DNA from: Vampirovibrio sp.
GTDB taxonomy: Bacteria > Cyanobacteriota > Vampirovibrionia > Vampirovibrionales > Vampirovibrionaceae
Reading direction: 5' to 3'
Length of the DNA: 37,969 bases
NCBI GenBank assembly: GCA_021323475.1
Contig: JAJQJM010000018.1
Span: forward strand, 1-37,969
Positions 17,373 to 23,557 of the stretch are shown here, piece by piece. A model generated the notes under the pieces. The model worked only from the letters and a program-made list of their open reading frames with translations. It was not told where the DNA came from and made no database searches. Position numbers and translations under genes: made by a program. Within the stretch, counting starts at the first letter, position 1. Every line of letters starts with the position of its first letter.

Positions 17373-18505
17373 GTCTTGACCGTTCCGTCTTTCTCTAGCT
17401 TGCCAATCTGCCCACTATTCTTGTCAAGCATATAGATGGTGCCGTCTTTCTTTTTAATGGTCTGGAAACTGGAACTAGGCGGGTTATACTTAATACCGTA
17501 TATGCCGAACTGCGCTTGTAATTGTGCCTGCTTGGCAGGATCATTGCTTTCAAGCGAGCCATCTTCCTGCATTTGCTTGAATAGTTGGCGCCCTTGGTCA
17601 AACCGCTTGTAATCTTCCAAAGCCTTTTTATAATCCAACGAACCTTGTCTATGCGCTAATTGCTCTCGTTTGATATTCAGTTGCTTTTCTTGGTCCGCAA
17701 ATTGCGCGTCAATCTGTTTGATGGCAATTTCCAGATTCTTTAACTCAATATCTTGTTGTAACTGGGTAGGCTGTACTGACAGCTTGTTTTCAGACTCTTT
17801 CAGGTTGGCGGCAGCCTGCTTATTACCTAATACTTCTTTGTTGACATCTACTGTAGTTGTGGGGGCAAAACCCATAATATTACGGCGGGCGTCCACTTGT
17901 GCCGGAATCGGCATCCCATTACGTTCGACCGGTGGCATTTGAGAAACGGCGGTATTAATAGCCCGCCCTTTGTTAACTTGTTTTTCCCCTTCTGCGGTGC
18001 CTTCCGCTGGAGCATACCCTAGCCCAATCTCTTTAGTCATAATCTGATTGCGTTGCTCCGGGGTGCCGTACTGGTATAAAGGCGCCAAGTCAGGGCGCTT
18101 TTGCTCTATAAGACCCTGCTGGCCCAAAGTGCGCTCTTTCTCGGCGTTAATCTTGTTTAATATCAATTCCCGCTTTTGGGTTTGAGCAGCTCGCTCTTGC
18201 TGGATTAAGTCCTGATAAGCCCGCTCCTGTTGTTTATATCCCTTCATGGCGTAATAGTTACCGATGCCATTACCCACGCCATCTGCAAACCCTTCAGCAT
18301 TGAAGCGCAACTGAGGCGCACTTGCGGCCGCACTGGCTGCTTGTCGCTGCAATGCAAGGTTATTGGTATTGTCCTGAACCGCCATCAGGTTTTTATATTG
18401 CTCATCCGTCATATACTTGGCAAGCTCGGCTTGCTCGGTTTGCGCTTTATAGGTATCAGCCAAACCGAGATTCACACCGCCGAACGGTTGGTTTAATGAC
18501 AGCAT
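17351..18505 (-). CDS. Gln-rich coiled-coil virion protein, ejection protein candidate (384 aa)
   Basis: The protein is Gln/Ala/Lys-rich, with long coiled-coil helices (EQAELAKYMTDEQYKNLM, QQERAYQDLIQQERAAQTQKREL, QQDIELKNLEIAIKQIDAQFADQEKQ; each listed only in part). It ends in a small beta segment (TIKKKDGTIYMLDKNSGQIG). Its start overlaps the previous stop by one base and its end overlaps the 1,170-aa gene. In short-tailed phages, three consecutive Ala/Gln-rich proteins (P22 gp7, gp20, gp16; T7 gp14-16) are ejected with the DNA; size, composition and neighbours fit the middle member. Sequence-level homology is not claimed. Confidence 0.62.
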   Translation of the reverse strand: MLSLNQPFGGVNLGLADTYKAQTEQAELAKYMTDEQYKNLMAVQDNTNNLALQRQAASAAASAPQLRFNAEGFADGVGNGIGNYYAMKGYKQQERAYQDLIQQERAAQTQKRELILNKINAEKERTLGQQGLIEQKRPDLAPLYQYGTPEQRNQIMTKEIGLGYAPAEGTAEGEKQVNKGRAINTAVSQMPPVERNGMPIPAQVDARRNIMGFAPTTTVDVNKEVLGNKQAAANLKESENKLSVQPTQLQQDIELKNLEIAIKQIDAQFADQEKQLNIKREQLAHRQGSLDYKKALEDYKRFDQGRQLFKQMQEDGSLESNDPAKQAQLQAQFGIYGIKYNPPSSSFQTIKKKDGTIYMLDKNSGQIGKLEKDGTVKTWQDLQY

Positions 18506-19506
18506 TACGCCACCGCCATTCCGAGATTCTGGAATTGAGGGCTGGAATAGTAAGGATTCATCTGCGGCAAACTGCCATATCCACCTGTCGAACCAAAGTT
18601 AGGGGTATACACGTTTGAACCACCTAAACCGGCACCCAATGCAGACCCAGCCGCAGCACCAACAGGACCACCAAACGCAGCGCCAGCAATCTGGGCAAAC
18701 TGGCCCATTGCCTTGCCAGGATCAACAGAGAAGCCGAGCGGGTCAATAAATTTCCCATACCAACCTAAAGCACCGCCAAACGGTTGAGCGGCTTTTTGCG
18801 CTTCATATTGCTGCATTGCTTGATGATACTGCGCCTCTGCCGTGTTTTTCGCCTGTGCGGTTGCCGCCCCCGCTCTATCACTACCCTGGAGGGCGGTATT
18901 CAACTGAGCGTTGGCCGCCGACTGGAGCGGATAGACCAACTGAGCTAGACCGCCAATAGCGCCAAGGTTGGTTTGTGCGTTCTGTGTGGCCTGGTTATTC
19001 CCAAACTGCAAAGCAGATTGCAGGATCTGGTTATCATAAAGGTTTTTATTGTAAGCCAGATTGCCATACGCCGCACCGGCAGCGGTAGAATTCAACCCGC
19101 CACCCTTGAATGCTTGAAGCCGTAAACGTCCAAGGTTGTTGTCAAACGCTTGTGTTGCTTGCTCATTGAGGACATTGTAATAAGGGTCATTCCCGCCGGT
19201 GGCATACGCTACCTGTTCCTGCGGGTTGCGGTTGATGTAACCTAGGTTACTTGTCAAACCAGACTGAGCGAGATTCGCTGAGTTCTGTAATTCCGGGCTG
19301 AGTGTAGCCGTGGAATCAATCGAGCCAGTTTCTTTATTCAAAGAGGACGTGCCGGCACCAAACGGGCCACTAAATGAAGCGGAGTCCACGTTTTTATATT
19401 CGCTAGGTGTCTCATACACCTTTTGGCGTTTTGGCTTCGGTGCGCCCTTATAGGCATACAAGCGGGAAGGGTCGAACCGCTCAAATTGTTTATACTTTTG
19501 AAGCAT
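18505..19506 (-). CDS. Ejection protein candidate with glycine-zipper C-terminus (333 aa)
   Basis: The protein is rich in Ala, Gly, Gln and Asn. A helical middle (QATQAFDNNLGRLRLQAFKG, YNKNLYDNQILQSALQFG) is followed by a hydrophobic Gly/Ala zipper near residues 270-295 (AQIAGAAFGGPVGAAAGSAL), a classic membrane-inserting motif. A Tyr/Asn/Ser-rich tail follows. This resembles internal core proteins of the T7 gp14 type that insert in the outer membrane on infection. The first gene after a hairpin terminator-like structure, it starts the block of ejection genes. Confidence 0.65.
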   Translation of the reverse strand: MLQKYKQFERFDPSRLYAYKGAPKPKRQKVYETPSEYKNVDSASFSGPFGAGTSSLNKETGSIDSTATLSPELQNSANLAQSGLTSNLGYINRNPQEQVAYATGGNDPYYNVLNEQATQAFDNNLGRLRLQAFKGGGLNSTAAGAAYGNLAYNKNLYDNQILQSALQFGNNQATQNAQTNLGAIGGLAQLVYPLQSAANAQLNTALQGSDRAGAATAQAKNTAEAQYHQAMQQYEAQKAAQPFGGALGWYGKFIDPLGFSVDPGKAMGQFAQIAGAAFGGPVGAAAGSALGAGLGGSNVYTPNFGSTGGYGSLPQMNPYYSSPQFQNLGMAVA

Positions 19507-19519
19507 TGCTTTCCTCTAT

Positions 19520-19551
19520 CAATGAAAGCTCCGGGTTTTGAAGCCCGGAGC
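19520..19551 (-). terminator. Strong hairpin between structural and ejection genes
   Basis: Arms 19528-19535 (GCTCCGGG) and 19544-19551 (CCCGGAGC) pair perfectly over eight bases with an 8-nt loop. Read leftward, TTTCATTG follows, a weak U-run. It may act as a partial terminator that lowers expression of the ejection genes relative to the structural gene upstream, or protect mRNA ends. Confidence 0.55.
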
Positions 19552-19574
19552 GTTTTCAATCAGGATGGGAGGGG

Positions 19575-20033
19575 TTAAGAGACAGTTGCGGAGAATGGAG
19601 TGGCTTCCGTACCAGTAGCGGACGTCACCGCATCCACCATCCATAAGGTGGTTGATACTGCAACGACTTCGATGACATCCCCAGCGATACCGCCGGTAGT
19701 GGTGCCGTTGAGGGTGATGGTGTCAGAAGTGCCGGACGCTTTGTAAGCCAGAGCAGCGTTCGAGCTGTCGGATTGAACAACCGCATTGCCCAGCATGGTT
19801 TCGGATGCGCTAGGCACTTTGATAGTGGTGCTGTTGCTGGTTACAGTGGTTTTTAAAAGGAAGCGGAACTTGGTGCCAATCTCGCCGGAATCAATGGAAG
19901 GAAGAGTAACAGCAATGCCAGCAGCCCGATCCAGCACATACAAGGTGCCGCTATTGGCAACCGTGGGGGCCAGGGTGGAGGTGGTGACGTTGGTGACGGT
20001 GTTCATCACAGGGGGTTGGTATAAATCGCCCAT
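19575..20033 (-). CDS. Beta-rich phage structural protein (152 aa)
   Basis: The protein is Thr/Ser/Val/Ala-rich, almost without charged residues, with alternating strands (GTLYVLDRAAGIAVTLP, SNSTTIKVPSASETMLG, GIAGDVIEVVAVSTTLWMVD). This is typical of capsid decoration, head fibre or tail-spike beta domains. It lies between the acetyltransferase and the ejection genes and is followed by a strong hairpin, which suggests high expression. The exact place in the virion is unknown. Confidence 0.65.
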   Translation of the reverse strand: MGDLYQPPVMNTVTNVTTSTLAPTVANSGTLYVLDRAAGIAVTLPSIDSGEIGTKFRFLLKTTVTSNSTTIKVPSASETMLGNAVVQSDSSNAALAYKASGTSDTITLNGTTTGGIAGDVIEVVAVSTTLWMVDAVTSATGTEATPFSATVS

Positions 20034-20045
20034 TGAGGAGTCTCC

Positions 20046-20543
20046 TTATCTGCTTAATGCGTCTCTACGCTTGAGTTTGTAAATAACTTTGTCTGGTAGG
20101 GGTAAGTCTGGATGCGGTTCTACCCGCTGAAATCCCAAGGCGGCAATTGCTATTTGCGCTTCTTTGTTATCGGGATCAATCTTGGCCAACATCTTGCGTT
20201 TGCCTGTGGTCTTGAACGCCTTGCGAATCACCATTGGCGCAATGGAAAGTGTTAAGCCGTGTTCCCGGTATTCAGGCAGTACAGAGCCTTCAAACTCTAA
20301 TGAGTCTTTCCCGATGGACTCAAAGCCCTCGTTATCGGCAATCTGAATGTAAGCGACTGGCTTGTTGTTGTGGTAAATCAGTGTCAGGTATTGCGGATAA
20401 TCCCGAATGAGTTGGGCGTATTCATCTATCCATGCCTCAGCACCTGGTACTTGCAAGACCATCCGTTTTAAGTCGGGCAAAAGTTCGTCCACTTCTTCCG
20501 GTGTTTCAGGCTGGACAATGAAAAGTTCAGAGAGAGGGATCAT
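20046..20543 (-). CDS. GNAT-family N-acetyltransferase-like protein (165 aa)
   Basis: The C-terminal half carries the GNAT core: beta4 FEGSVLP followed by the acetyl-CoA loop EYREHGLTLSIAPMVIRKAF, where the usual Q/RxxGxG/A is reduced to REHGLT. Next comes DPDNKEAQIAIAALGFQRVE, the motif-B helix and strand found in many GNATs. The N-terminal 80 residues (PETPEEVDELLPDLKRMV, YLTLIYHNNKPVAYIQIAD) complete the fold. It overlaps the terminase small subunit by four bases. GNATs near terminase genes occur in several podoviruses; substrate unknown. The changed CoA loop makes activity uncertain. Confidence 0.7.
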   Translation of the reverse strand: MIPLSELFIVQPETPEEVDELLPDLKRMVLQVPGAEAWIDEYAQLIRDYPQYLTLIYHNNKPVAYIQIADNEGFESIGKDSLEFEGSVLPEYREHGLTLSIAPMVIRKAFKTTGKRKMLAKIDPDNKEAQIAIAALGFQRVEPHPDLPLPDKVIYKLKRRDALSR

Positions 20544-21025
20544 TCGCCCTGTGTTTTCTTTCTGATAAAGTCCATCACTTCATCCTGGCTTAATGCCTTA
20601 ATATCAATCTGATGGTGGACCGGCTTTTCTGGATCGCCCACAATGGTTTGCTCGACTTTATTGCCGTAGAGCTTGGGGGCAACTTTAGAGGCATACCATT
20701 TGCGGGTATCAACCCGAAGCCGTGAGCGTTGAATCCACTCGTGGTTTGGCTTAATGTTGCCATACTCATCGCATACATTGTCAGCGTCAGTAGTATCGGC
20801 GATTTTAAAGATCTCATCCACATATGCGTCTGCTTGAATTGCCCTTGCTCGCGTGTAGTTGTCTCGAAATTCTTTGTGTTCATTGAGCCAACGAAACACC
20901 GTTGCCCTGCTTGGCATCTTTGCATCATTGCAGATAGCAGTTAGCGTCCGAGGCTTTATTAGCTCTTCGCAGATTTTATTACCCAGTTCAATAGAGTAAT
21001 CGCTTGGACGTCCAGCAGGGGCCAT
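20540..21025 (-). CDS. terS: Terminase small subunit (161 aa)
   Basis: The N-terminal HTH (about residues 8-55: YSIELGNKICEELIKPRTLT, then DAKMPSRATVFRWLNEHKEF) is the DNA-recognition domain that selects the packaging start site. The helical middle (YVDEIFKIADTTD) and SRLRVDTRKWYASKVAPKLYG are hallmarks of phage TerS proteins. The tail (ALSQDEVMDFIRKKTQGE) probably contacts TerL. The ATG follows the stop of a 41-aa gene by three bases. Unusually, TerL is not adjacent but about 8.5 kb downstream. Confidence 0.88.
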   Translation of the reverse strand: MAPAGRPSDYSIELGNKICEELIKPRTLTAICNDAKMPSRATVFRWLNEHKEFRDNYTRARAIQADAYVDEIFKIADTTDADNVCDEYGNIKPNHEWIQRSRLRVDTRKWYASKVAPKLYGNKVEQTIVGDPEKPVHHQIDIKALSQDEVMDFIRKKTQGE

Positions 21026-21028
21026 AAC

Positions 21029-21154
21029 CTATTTCTTTCTACCCTTCGGCATCTTGCCCATATTTAACTCCATCATCACAGGAGCTTTGCCGAGGTTTTT
21101 ACCTTTTACTTTCGGCATCTTGGCTTTGTTGTTTTTTGTTGCTGGTTTCTTCAT
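21029..21154 (-). CDS. Tiny lysine-rich protein heading the late operon (41 aa)
   Basis: The reading frame MKKPATKNNKAKMPKVKGK continues to GKMPKGRKK and stops three bases before terS. Lys and Arg make up over a third of the residues, with six Met. A clear ribosome site (GAAAGGA, five bases before the ATG) and the tight link to terS support translation. It could bind DNA or RNA, or be a small head protein. It is too short for common gene finders. It lies just downstream of an intrinsic terminator, so it is the first gene controlled by any read-through. Confidence 0.6.
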   Translation of the reverse strand: MKKPATKNNKAKMPKVKGKNLGKAPVMMELNMGKMPKGRKK

Positions 21155-21164
21155 TAGAATCCTT

Positions 21165-21195
21165 TCAAATGAAAAAGCCAGCGGTTAAGCTGGCT
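21165..21195 (-). terminator. Intrinsic terminator upstream of the late operon
   Basis: Read leftward, AGCCAGC (21195-21189) and GCTGGCT (21182-21176) form a seven-pair stem with a 6-nt loop (TTAACC), followed by TTTTTCATTT. It sits between the 123-aa gene and the 41-aa/terS genes. Transcripts from the promoter at 21707-21735 would stop here unless antitermination or read-through occurs. The sequence resembles the rightward terminator at 23825-23848. Confidence 0.75.
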
Positions 21196-21219
21196 AGTAG
21201 GTTGTATGGTTCCCCCTGG

Positions 21220-21591
21220 TTAGATCTGAACCCTCTGCAATCCGATGAATTTAAGAGGGATGCCGTCCCAAGTCTTTTGTGCTCTTACTGCTAAAGCACC
21301 ATCGGAGCTGATGAGAGTGTATTGCTTTATATATTTGTCCCAGTATGGGTATTTCTTTGGCTTGATCGTGTAGAGGGTAGACTTTAACTCTCTGTCCTTG
21401 TGGTCTATGCCGTACCAGACCCGGCGGGCTTCTTTACAGGCGTTGCATTTCTGCTGGCAAACGACCTGATGCTTATAAAGCCCGATCCATTCAAGCTCAC
21501 AAAGCACCTTGTCCCAATGCGTTGTTTTCCAGTCGTGCTCACAAACAGGCACAGCTACTCCTCCTCTGCCTCTCGCAGTCCCTTTAAGCAT
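21220..21591 (-). CDS. Cys/His-containing phage protein, possible late regulator (123 aa)
   Basis: I use the ATG at 21589-21591 (MLKGTARGRGG); a TTG five codons upstream is also possible because the GGAG is very close to this ATG. Cysteines and histidines cluster in the first half: VCEHDW, VLCELEW, and VVCQQKCNAC, which could bind zinc. The second half is basic with aromatic residues (KKYPYWDKYIKQYTL). It is the only gene between a good leftward promoter and the terminator that precedes the late operon, the place where lambda-like phages carry the antiterminator Q. No sequence similarity to Q is claimed. Confidence 0.55.
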   Translation of the reverse strand: MLKGTARGRGGVAVPVCEHDWKTTHWDKVLCELEWIGLYKHQVVCQQKCNACKEARRVWYGIDHKDRELKSTLYTIKPKKYPYWDKYIKQYTLISSDGALAVRAQKTWDGIPLKFIGLQRVQI

Positions 21592-21706
21592 TCTCCGTTC
21601 CAGCAAGGTACTAGGGCGTCTTATTGGGGTTCGCCAGTCCTATCCTGGCTCTGTTGTCATCTCAACTACTAATCGTTTACCACTACTACATTTGTTTATA
21701 TCATAT

Positions 21707-21735
21707 TTGATAGCTGTTAGTAATTAGAATGTAAA
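21707..21735 (-). promoter_or_regulatory. Leftward sigma70-type promoter for the 123-aa gene and late region
   Basis: Read on the minus strand, TTTACA (21735-21730), a 17-base spacer and TATCAA (21712-21707). It stands back to back with the rightward extended -10 promoter at 21755-21763. A small inverted repeat ATAAC/GTTAT at 21741-21755 lies between the two and could be an operator for both. Confidence 0.55.
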
Positions 21736-21754
21736 GAGATATAACTTTTGGTTA

Positions 21755-21763
21755 TGGTAGAAT
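21755..21763 (+). promoter_or_regulatory. Extended -10 promoter of the ncRNA candidate
   Basis: TGG followed by TAGAAT (21758-21763) forms an extended -10 element. No good -35 hexamer is present at the expected distance, which extended -10 promoters can tolerate. Transcription would start near 21769-21771, just before the folded region. Confidence 0.5.
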
Positions 21764-21767
21764 GAGG

Positions 21768-21999
21768 GAATGAACCCCGAACACTGAGCTTCAGGACGCT
21801 GAATGATGTGCCCCATCGGATACCCTCTCATTAAAGAAGCTGTTTAATGATGGTATGACTGGTAACGGGAAGTGACAGTTGGTCTAAATCCTTCCCTCCA
21901 AATTTCCCTATGTTCGGCTTGGGCCGGGTGTGCACCCCGCGTCGTAGGTTAAAATCAAAATCCTGAGCCTGCCCCGTCTATGCAGCGGGGCTTTTTGCT
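21768..21999 (+). ncRNA. Candidate structured non-coding RNA (about 230 nt)
   Basis: No protein-sized frame with a ribosome site is seen here, but the plus strand holds several nested or adjacent helices. There is TTCAG/CTGAA around GACG (21790-21803), and a perfect eight-pair stem TCATTAAA/TTTAATGA (21828-21835 with 21843-21850) extended by ATACC/GGTAT (21820-21824 with 21852-21856). GGGAAG/CTTCCC pairs (21867-21872 with 21891-21896), and a long-range helix CCGAACA/TGTTCGG (21777-21783 with 21911-21917) encloses the other three. It begins at an extended -10 promoter and ends at a textbook terminator. It is not a tRNA, tmRNA or 4.5S RNA as far as I can tell. A phage regulatory RNA or a multi-helix leader is plausible. 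Confidence 0.55.
21971..21999 (+). terminator. Intrinsic terminator of the ncRNA candidate
   Basis: GCCCCG (21971-21976) and CGGGGC (21986-21991) pair over six bases with a 9-nt loop, followed by TTTTTGCTTT. It faces rightward. Confidence 0.8.
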
Positions 22000-22060
22000 T
22001 TGAGATACAATAAACAAGTTAACAGCGCGTTTAGTGTTTTACGTTTTACTCTGGTTTTTT

Positions 22061-22089
22061 AGCTCAGTCTTAATGACTGGGCTTTTTTG
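22061..22089 (+). terminator. Second rightward terminator
   Basis: AGCTCAGTC (22061-22069) pairs with GACTGGGCT (22075-22083) with one G-U pair and a 5-nt loop, then TTTTTTGTG. Between the first terminator and this one (22000-22060) I see no gene. The tandem terminators insulate the next promoter from upstream transcription. Confidence 0.75.
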
Positions 22090-22096
22090 TGTCCAT

Positions 22097-22135
22097 AAAT
22101 AAATAATTGACACCTCTATTTATTTAGTCCATAAT
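22097..22135 (+). promoter_or_regulatory. Strong promoter with overlapping 9-bp inverted-repeat operator
   Basis: TTGACA (22107-22112), a 17-base spacer and CATAAT (22130-22135) form a near-consensus sigma70 promoter. A perfect inverted repeat, AAATAAATA (22097-22105) and TATTTATTT (22117-22125) separated by 11 bases, brackets the -35 element. A dimeric repressor bound there would block the polymerase. Confidence 0.75.
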
Positions 22136-22176
22136 TAATTCATCAAGTTAAGGGCAGCGCCCAAAGGAGTTTGAAA

Positions 22177-22392
22177 ATGTACTACCTGATTGATTCTAAA
22201 ACTTTAGCCACTACTAAATACAACGAGATTGAAGCCGCGAAACAAGGGTTGAAGGATTTGGCCGAGCCTCGCGGTTATGAAATTAATGAAGATGGTTTGT
22301 CTTGCCTGACGCACTACCGTGATTCTGAGGAAGGCCCTTACATCCTGAATGAACAGGAATACCAAGAAATGTTGGCAGAGATTGAGGATTAA
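22177..22392 (+). CDS. Small acidic phage protein (71 aa)
   Basis: The ATG at 22177-22179 is seven bases after AAGGAG (22164-22169); a TTG six bases upstream in frame lacks this spacing. The protein (MYYLIDSKTLATTKYNEIEA, ending QEMLAEIED) is acidic and mixed alpha/beta with no recognised domain. It is the first gene of a two-gene rightward operon with the AT-hook gene, under the operator-covered promoter. Small acidic proteins made early from prophage promoters often antagonise host proteins, but that is speculation here. Confidence 0.7.
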   Translation: MYYLIDSKTLATTKYNEIEAAKQGLKDLAEPRGYEINEDGLSCLTHYRDSEEGPYILNEQEYQEMLAEIED

Positions 22393-22395
22393 TCA

Positions 22396-22563
22396 ATGAA
22401 GGACCAGCCCAAGCGCCCACGGGGCCGACCCAAAGGCACAACCAAGCCCGACAACCTGAAACACACCGAGCAAATCAAAGTGATGCTGACGGTTGAAGAA
22501 AAGGTAATATATGACAGCCTCGGCCCTGAATGGGTGAGAGAGCAAATAAGAAAAGCCCGGTGA
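22396..22563 (+). CDS. AT-hook DNA-binding protein (55 aa)
   Basis: The frame starts at the ATG four bases after the previous stop. Residues 5-15 (PKRPRGRPKGT) contain the AT-hook core RGRP flanked by basic residues, which inserts in the minor groove of AT-rich DNA. The rest (EQIKVMLTVEEKVIYDSLGP, then WVREQIRKAR) is a short helical segment like the dimerising tails of small phage DNA-binding proteins. The neighbouring operator is AT-only (AAATAAATA repeats), so autoregulation is an attractive possibility. The stop codon lies inside the following terminator hairpin. Confidence 0.72.
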   Translation: MKDQPKRPRGRPKGTTKPDNLKHTEQIKVMLTVEEKVIYDSLGPEWVREQIRKAR

Positions 22564-22582
22564 TTATGCCGGGCTTTCTTTT
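22552..22582. terminator. Bidirectional terminator between convergent operons
   Basis: AAAGCCCGG (22552-22560) and CCGGGCTTT (22569-22577) form a nine-pair stem with an 8-nt loop. Rightward it is followed by CTTTT; leftward by TTCTTATTTG. It ends both the AT-hook operon and the leftward HTH/membrane-protein operon. Confidence 0.8.
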
Positions 22583-22754
22583 AATCTCCTGGTACATTAA
22601 TAACTGCTTGGTCCGACTTGAATCTGTTTATTATCTCACCTACTTCCAGATACCCCTTGGCTACTGGTTGCACTTCCATTGTGATGGTTTGTTTAGGCTT
22701 TGGCGCTTCCTGTTTGGGTAGGATCAGGCTAGCAAAATCAAACAGTGGGATCAT
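22581..22754 (-). CDS. Small phage protein of unknown function (57 aa)
   Basis: The ATG overlaps the stop of the membrane-protein gene (ATGA) and has GGGAGA five to six bases upstream. The product begins MIPLFDFASLILPKQEAPKP and ends VINVPGD. It is the last gene of a three-gene leftward operon and stops at the bidirectional terminator. Its C-terminal VPGD and the underlying DNA echo the C-terminus of the preceding gene, which suggests a small duplication. No domain is recognised. Confidence 0.6.
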   Translation of the reverse strand: MIPLFDFASLILPKQEAPKPKQTITMEVQPVAKGYLEVGEIINRFKSDQAVINVPGD

Positions 22755-23173
22755 TCTTTGTCTCCCGGTACATTTACATCTGCGCTGGCGGTCATCTGGG
22801 GAGCGGTGCCTTTCTGCGCTATTTCCTCACTGTTCAGGATGAGCAAGCGGCAAGCAATCTTTTGATGATGGCCATTGGTGCAAACGTGTTCCATCTCTCC
22901 CAGCGTCTGAGCAGCGTTGGCATATCCGAGGGTTTCCAGCGCCTCTTGTGCCTCGCTGTAACTGTGAGTCGGTGGGTTGCAGAATGCGTGAGCCTGCCAG
23001 CCACCAATAGCGCAAGCGGTGAGCATGGTGACACACACCACGGCGTTAATGCTGATGTTAATCCATTTGGATGCGGTTGCTCTCCAGTCCGGCTGCACTT
23101 GGGGTGCGGACTCGCTCATCACCGATTCTTCGTCCACTGCTTCTACTGCTATATATTTGGGTCTTGCTTCCAT
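22751..23173 (-). CDS. Single-pass membrane protein with periplasmic cysteines (140 aa)
   Basis: Residues 1-35 are cytoplasmic and acidic. Residues about 38-60 (INISINAVVCVTMLTACAIG) are a clear membrane span. The rest, with three Cys (NPPTHSYSEAQEALETLGYA, HVCTNGHHQKIACRLL), would lie outside, and two of these cysteines could form a disulfide. A ribosome site GAGGAG precedes the ATG by eight bases. It is the middle gene of an operon headed by an HTH protein, away from the late genes. A superinfection-exclusion protein made in lysogens, or an Rz-like spanin subunit, are two options; neither is shown by a motif. Confidence 0.65.
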   Translation of the reverse strand: MEARPKYIAVEAVDEESVMSESAPQVQPDWRATASKWINISINAVVCVTMLTACAIGGWQAHAFCNPPTHSYSEAQEALETLGYANAAQTLGEMEHVCTNGHHQKIACRLLILNSEEIAQKGTAPQMTASADVNVPGDKE

Positions 23174-23177
23174 CTCT

Positions 23178-23414
23178 CTATCTCCTCAGCGTTGCTTCTG
23201 CTTGTTCAAGTTCTGCAAACCGTTTTGTGAGCCTTTTCTTTTCCCTCTGGATGAAGTCCAGAAAGTAAACAATGGGTATCCTGATTTCTACCTTCTTATT
23301 GACCATTTCTTTCTCGGCATAGATGGACTGCTCATCAATGGCTTTATAAACCGCCTGGTTGGTCACTCCCAGCAGTCCTGCCGCCTGCTTTACCGTGATG
23401 TTTTTCTCTCCCAT
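23178..23414 (-). CDS. HTH DNA-binding protein, excisionase- or repressor-like (78 aa)
   Basis: Residues 5-30 (NITVKQAAGLLGVTNQAVYKAI) form a canonical helix-turn-helix of the MerR/excisionase (HTH_17) type, and residues 30-55 form a wing-like segment. The C-terminal 25 residues are a charged coiled coil (FIQREKKRLTKRFAELEQAEATL) for dimerisation. It is the first gene of the leftward operon and lies beside a divergent promoter region with two inverted repeats. It is the best candidate in the window for the lysogeny-switch regulator, or for an excisionase acting with the integrase 700 bases away. Confidence 0.72.
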   Translation of the reverse strand: MGEKNITVKQAAGLLGVTNQAVYKAIDEQSIYAEKEMVNKKVEIRIPIVYFLDFIQREKKRLTKRFAELEQAEATLRR

Positions 23415-23468
23415 GTGAAAACCTCGAAACCGTTATGCCTATTGAGTTCAAATAGATTGGCAAAGTCT

Positions 23469-23551
23469 TTGACAACCTAGTTGTTGAGCCTAAATATACC
23501 ACTTTCGCGCGTGAAAGTACAATGACTTTCGAGTGCGTATGATCCTATACT
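23469..23551 (+). promoter_or_regulatory. Divergent control region with two operator-like repeats
   Basis: TTGACA (23469-23474) with TAAATA/AAATAT 16-17 bases on makes a rightward promoter. A repeat ACAAC-CTA-GTTGT (23472-23484) overlaps its -35. A second repeat ACTTTC-GCGCGT-GAAAGT (23501-23518) covers the expected transcription start, and a third half-site ACTTTCG follows at 23525-23531. A second -10 (TATACT, 23546-23551) would start transcription at the ATG of the next gene. This is the layout of a phage switch region with multiple sites for one regulator. Confidence 0.6.
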
Positions 23552-23557
23552 GTTTAT

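Noticed and set aside
21768-21999. tRNA, tmRNA or 6S RNA
   Set aside because: No cloverleaf, no CCA end, no GGTTCAAATCC T-arm, and not the long rod with central bubble of 6S RNA.
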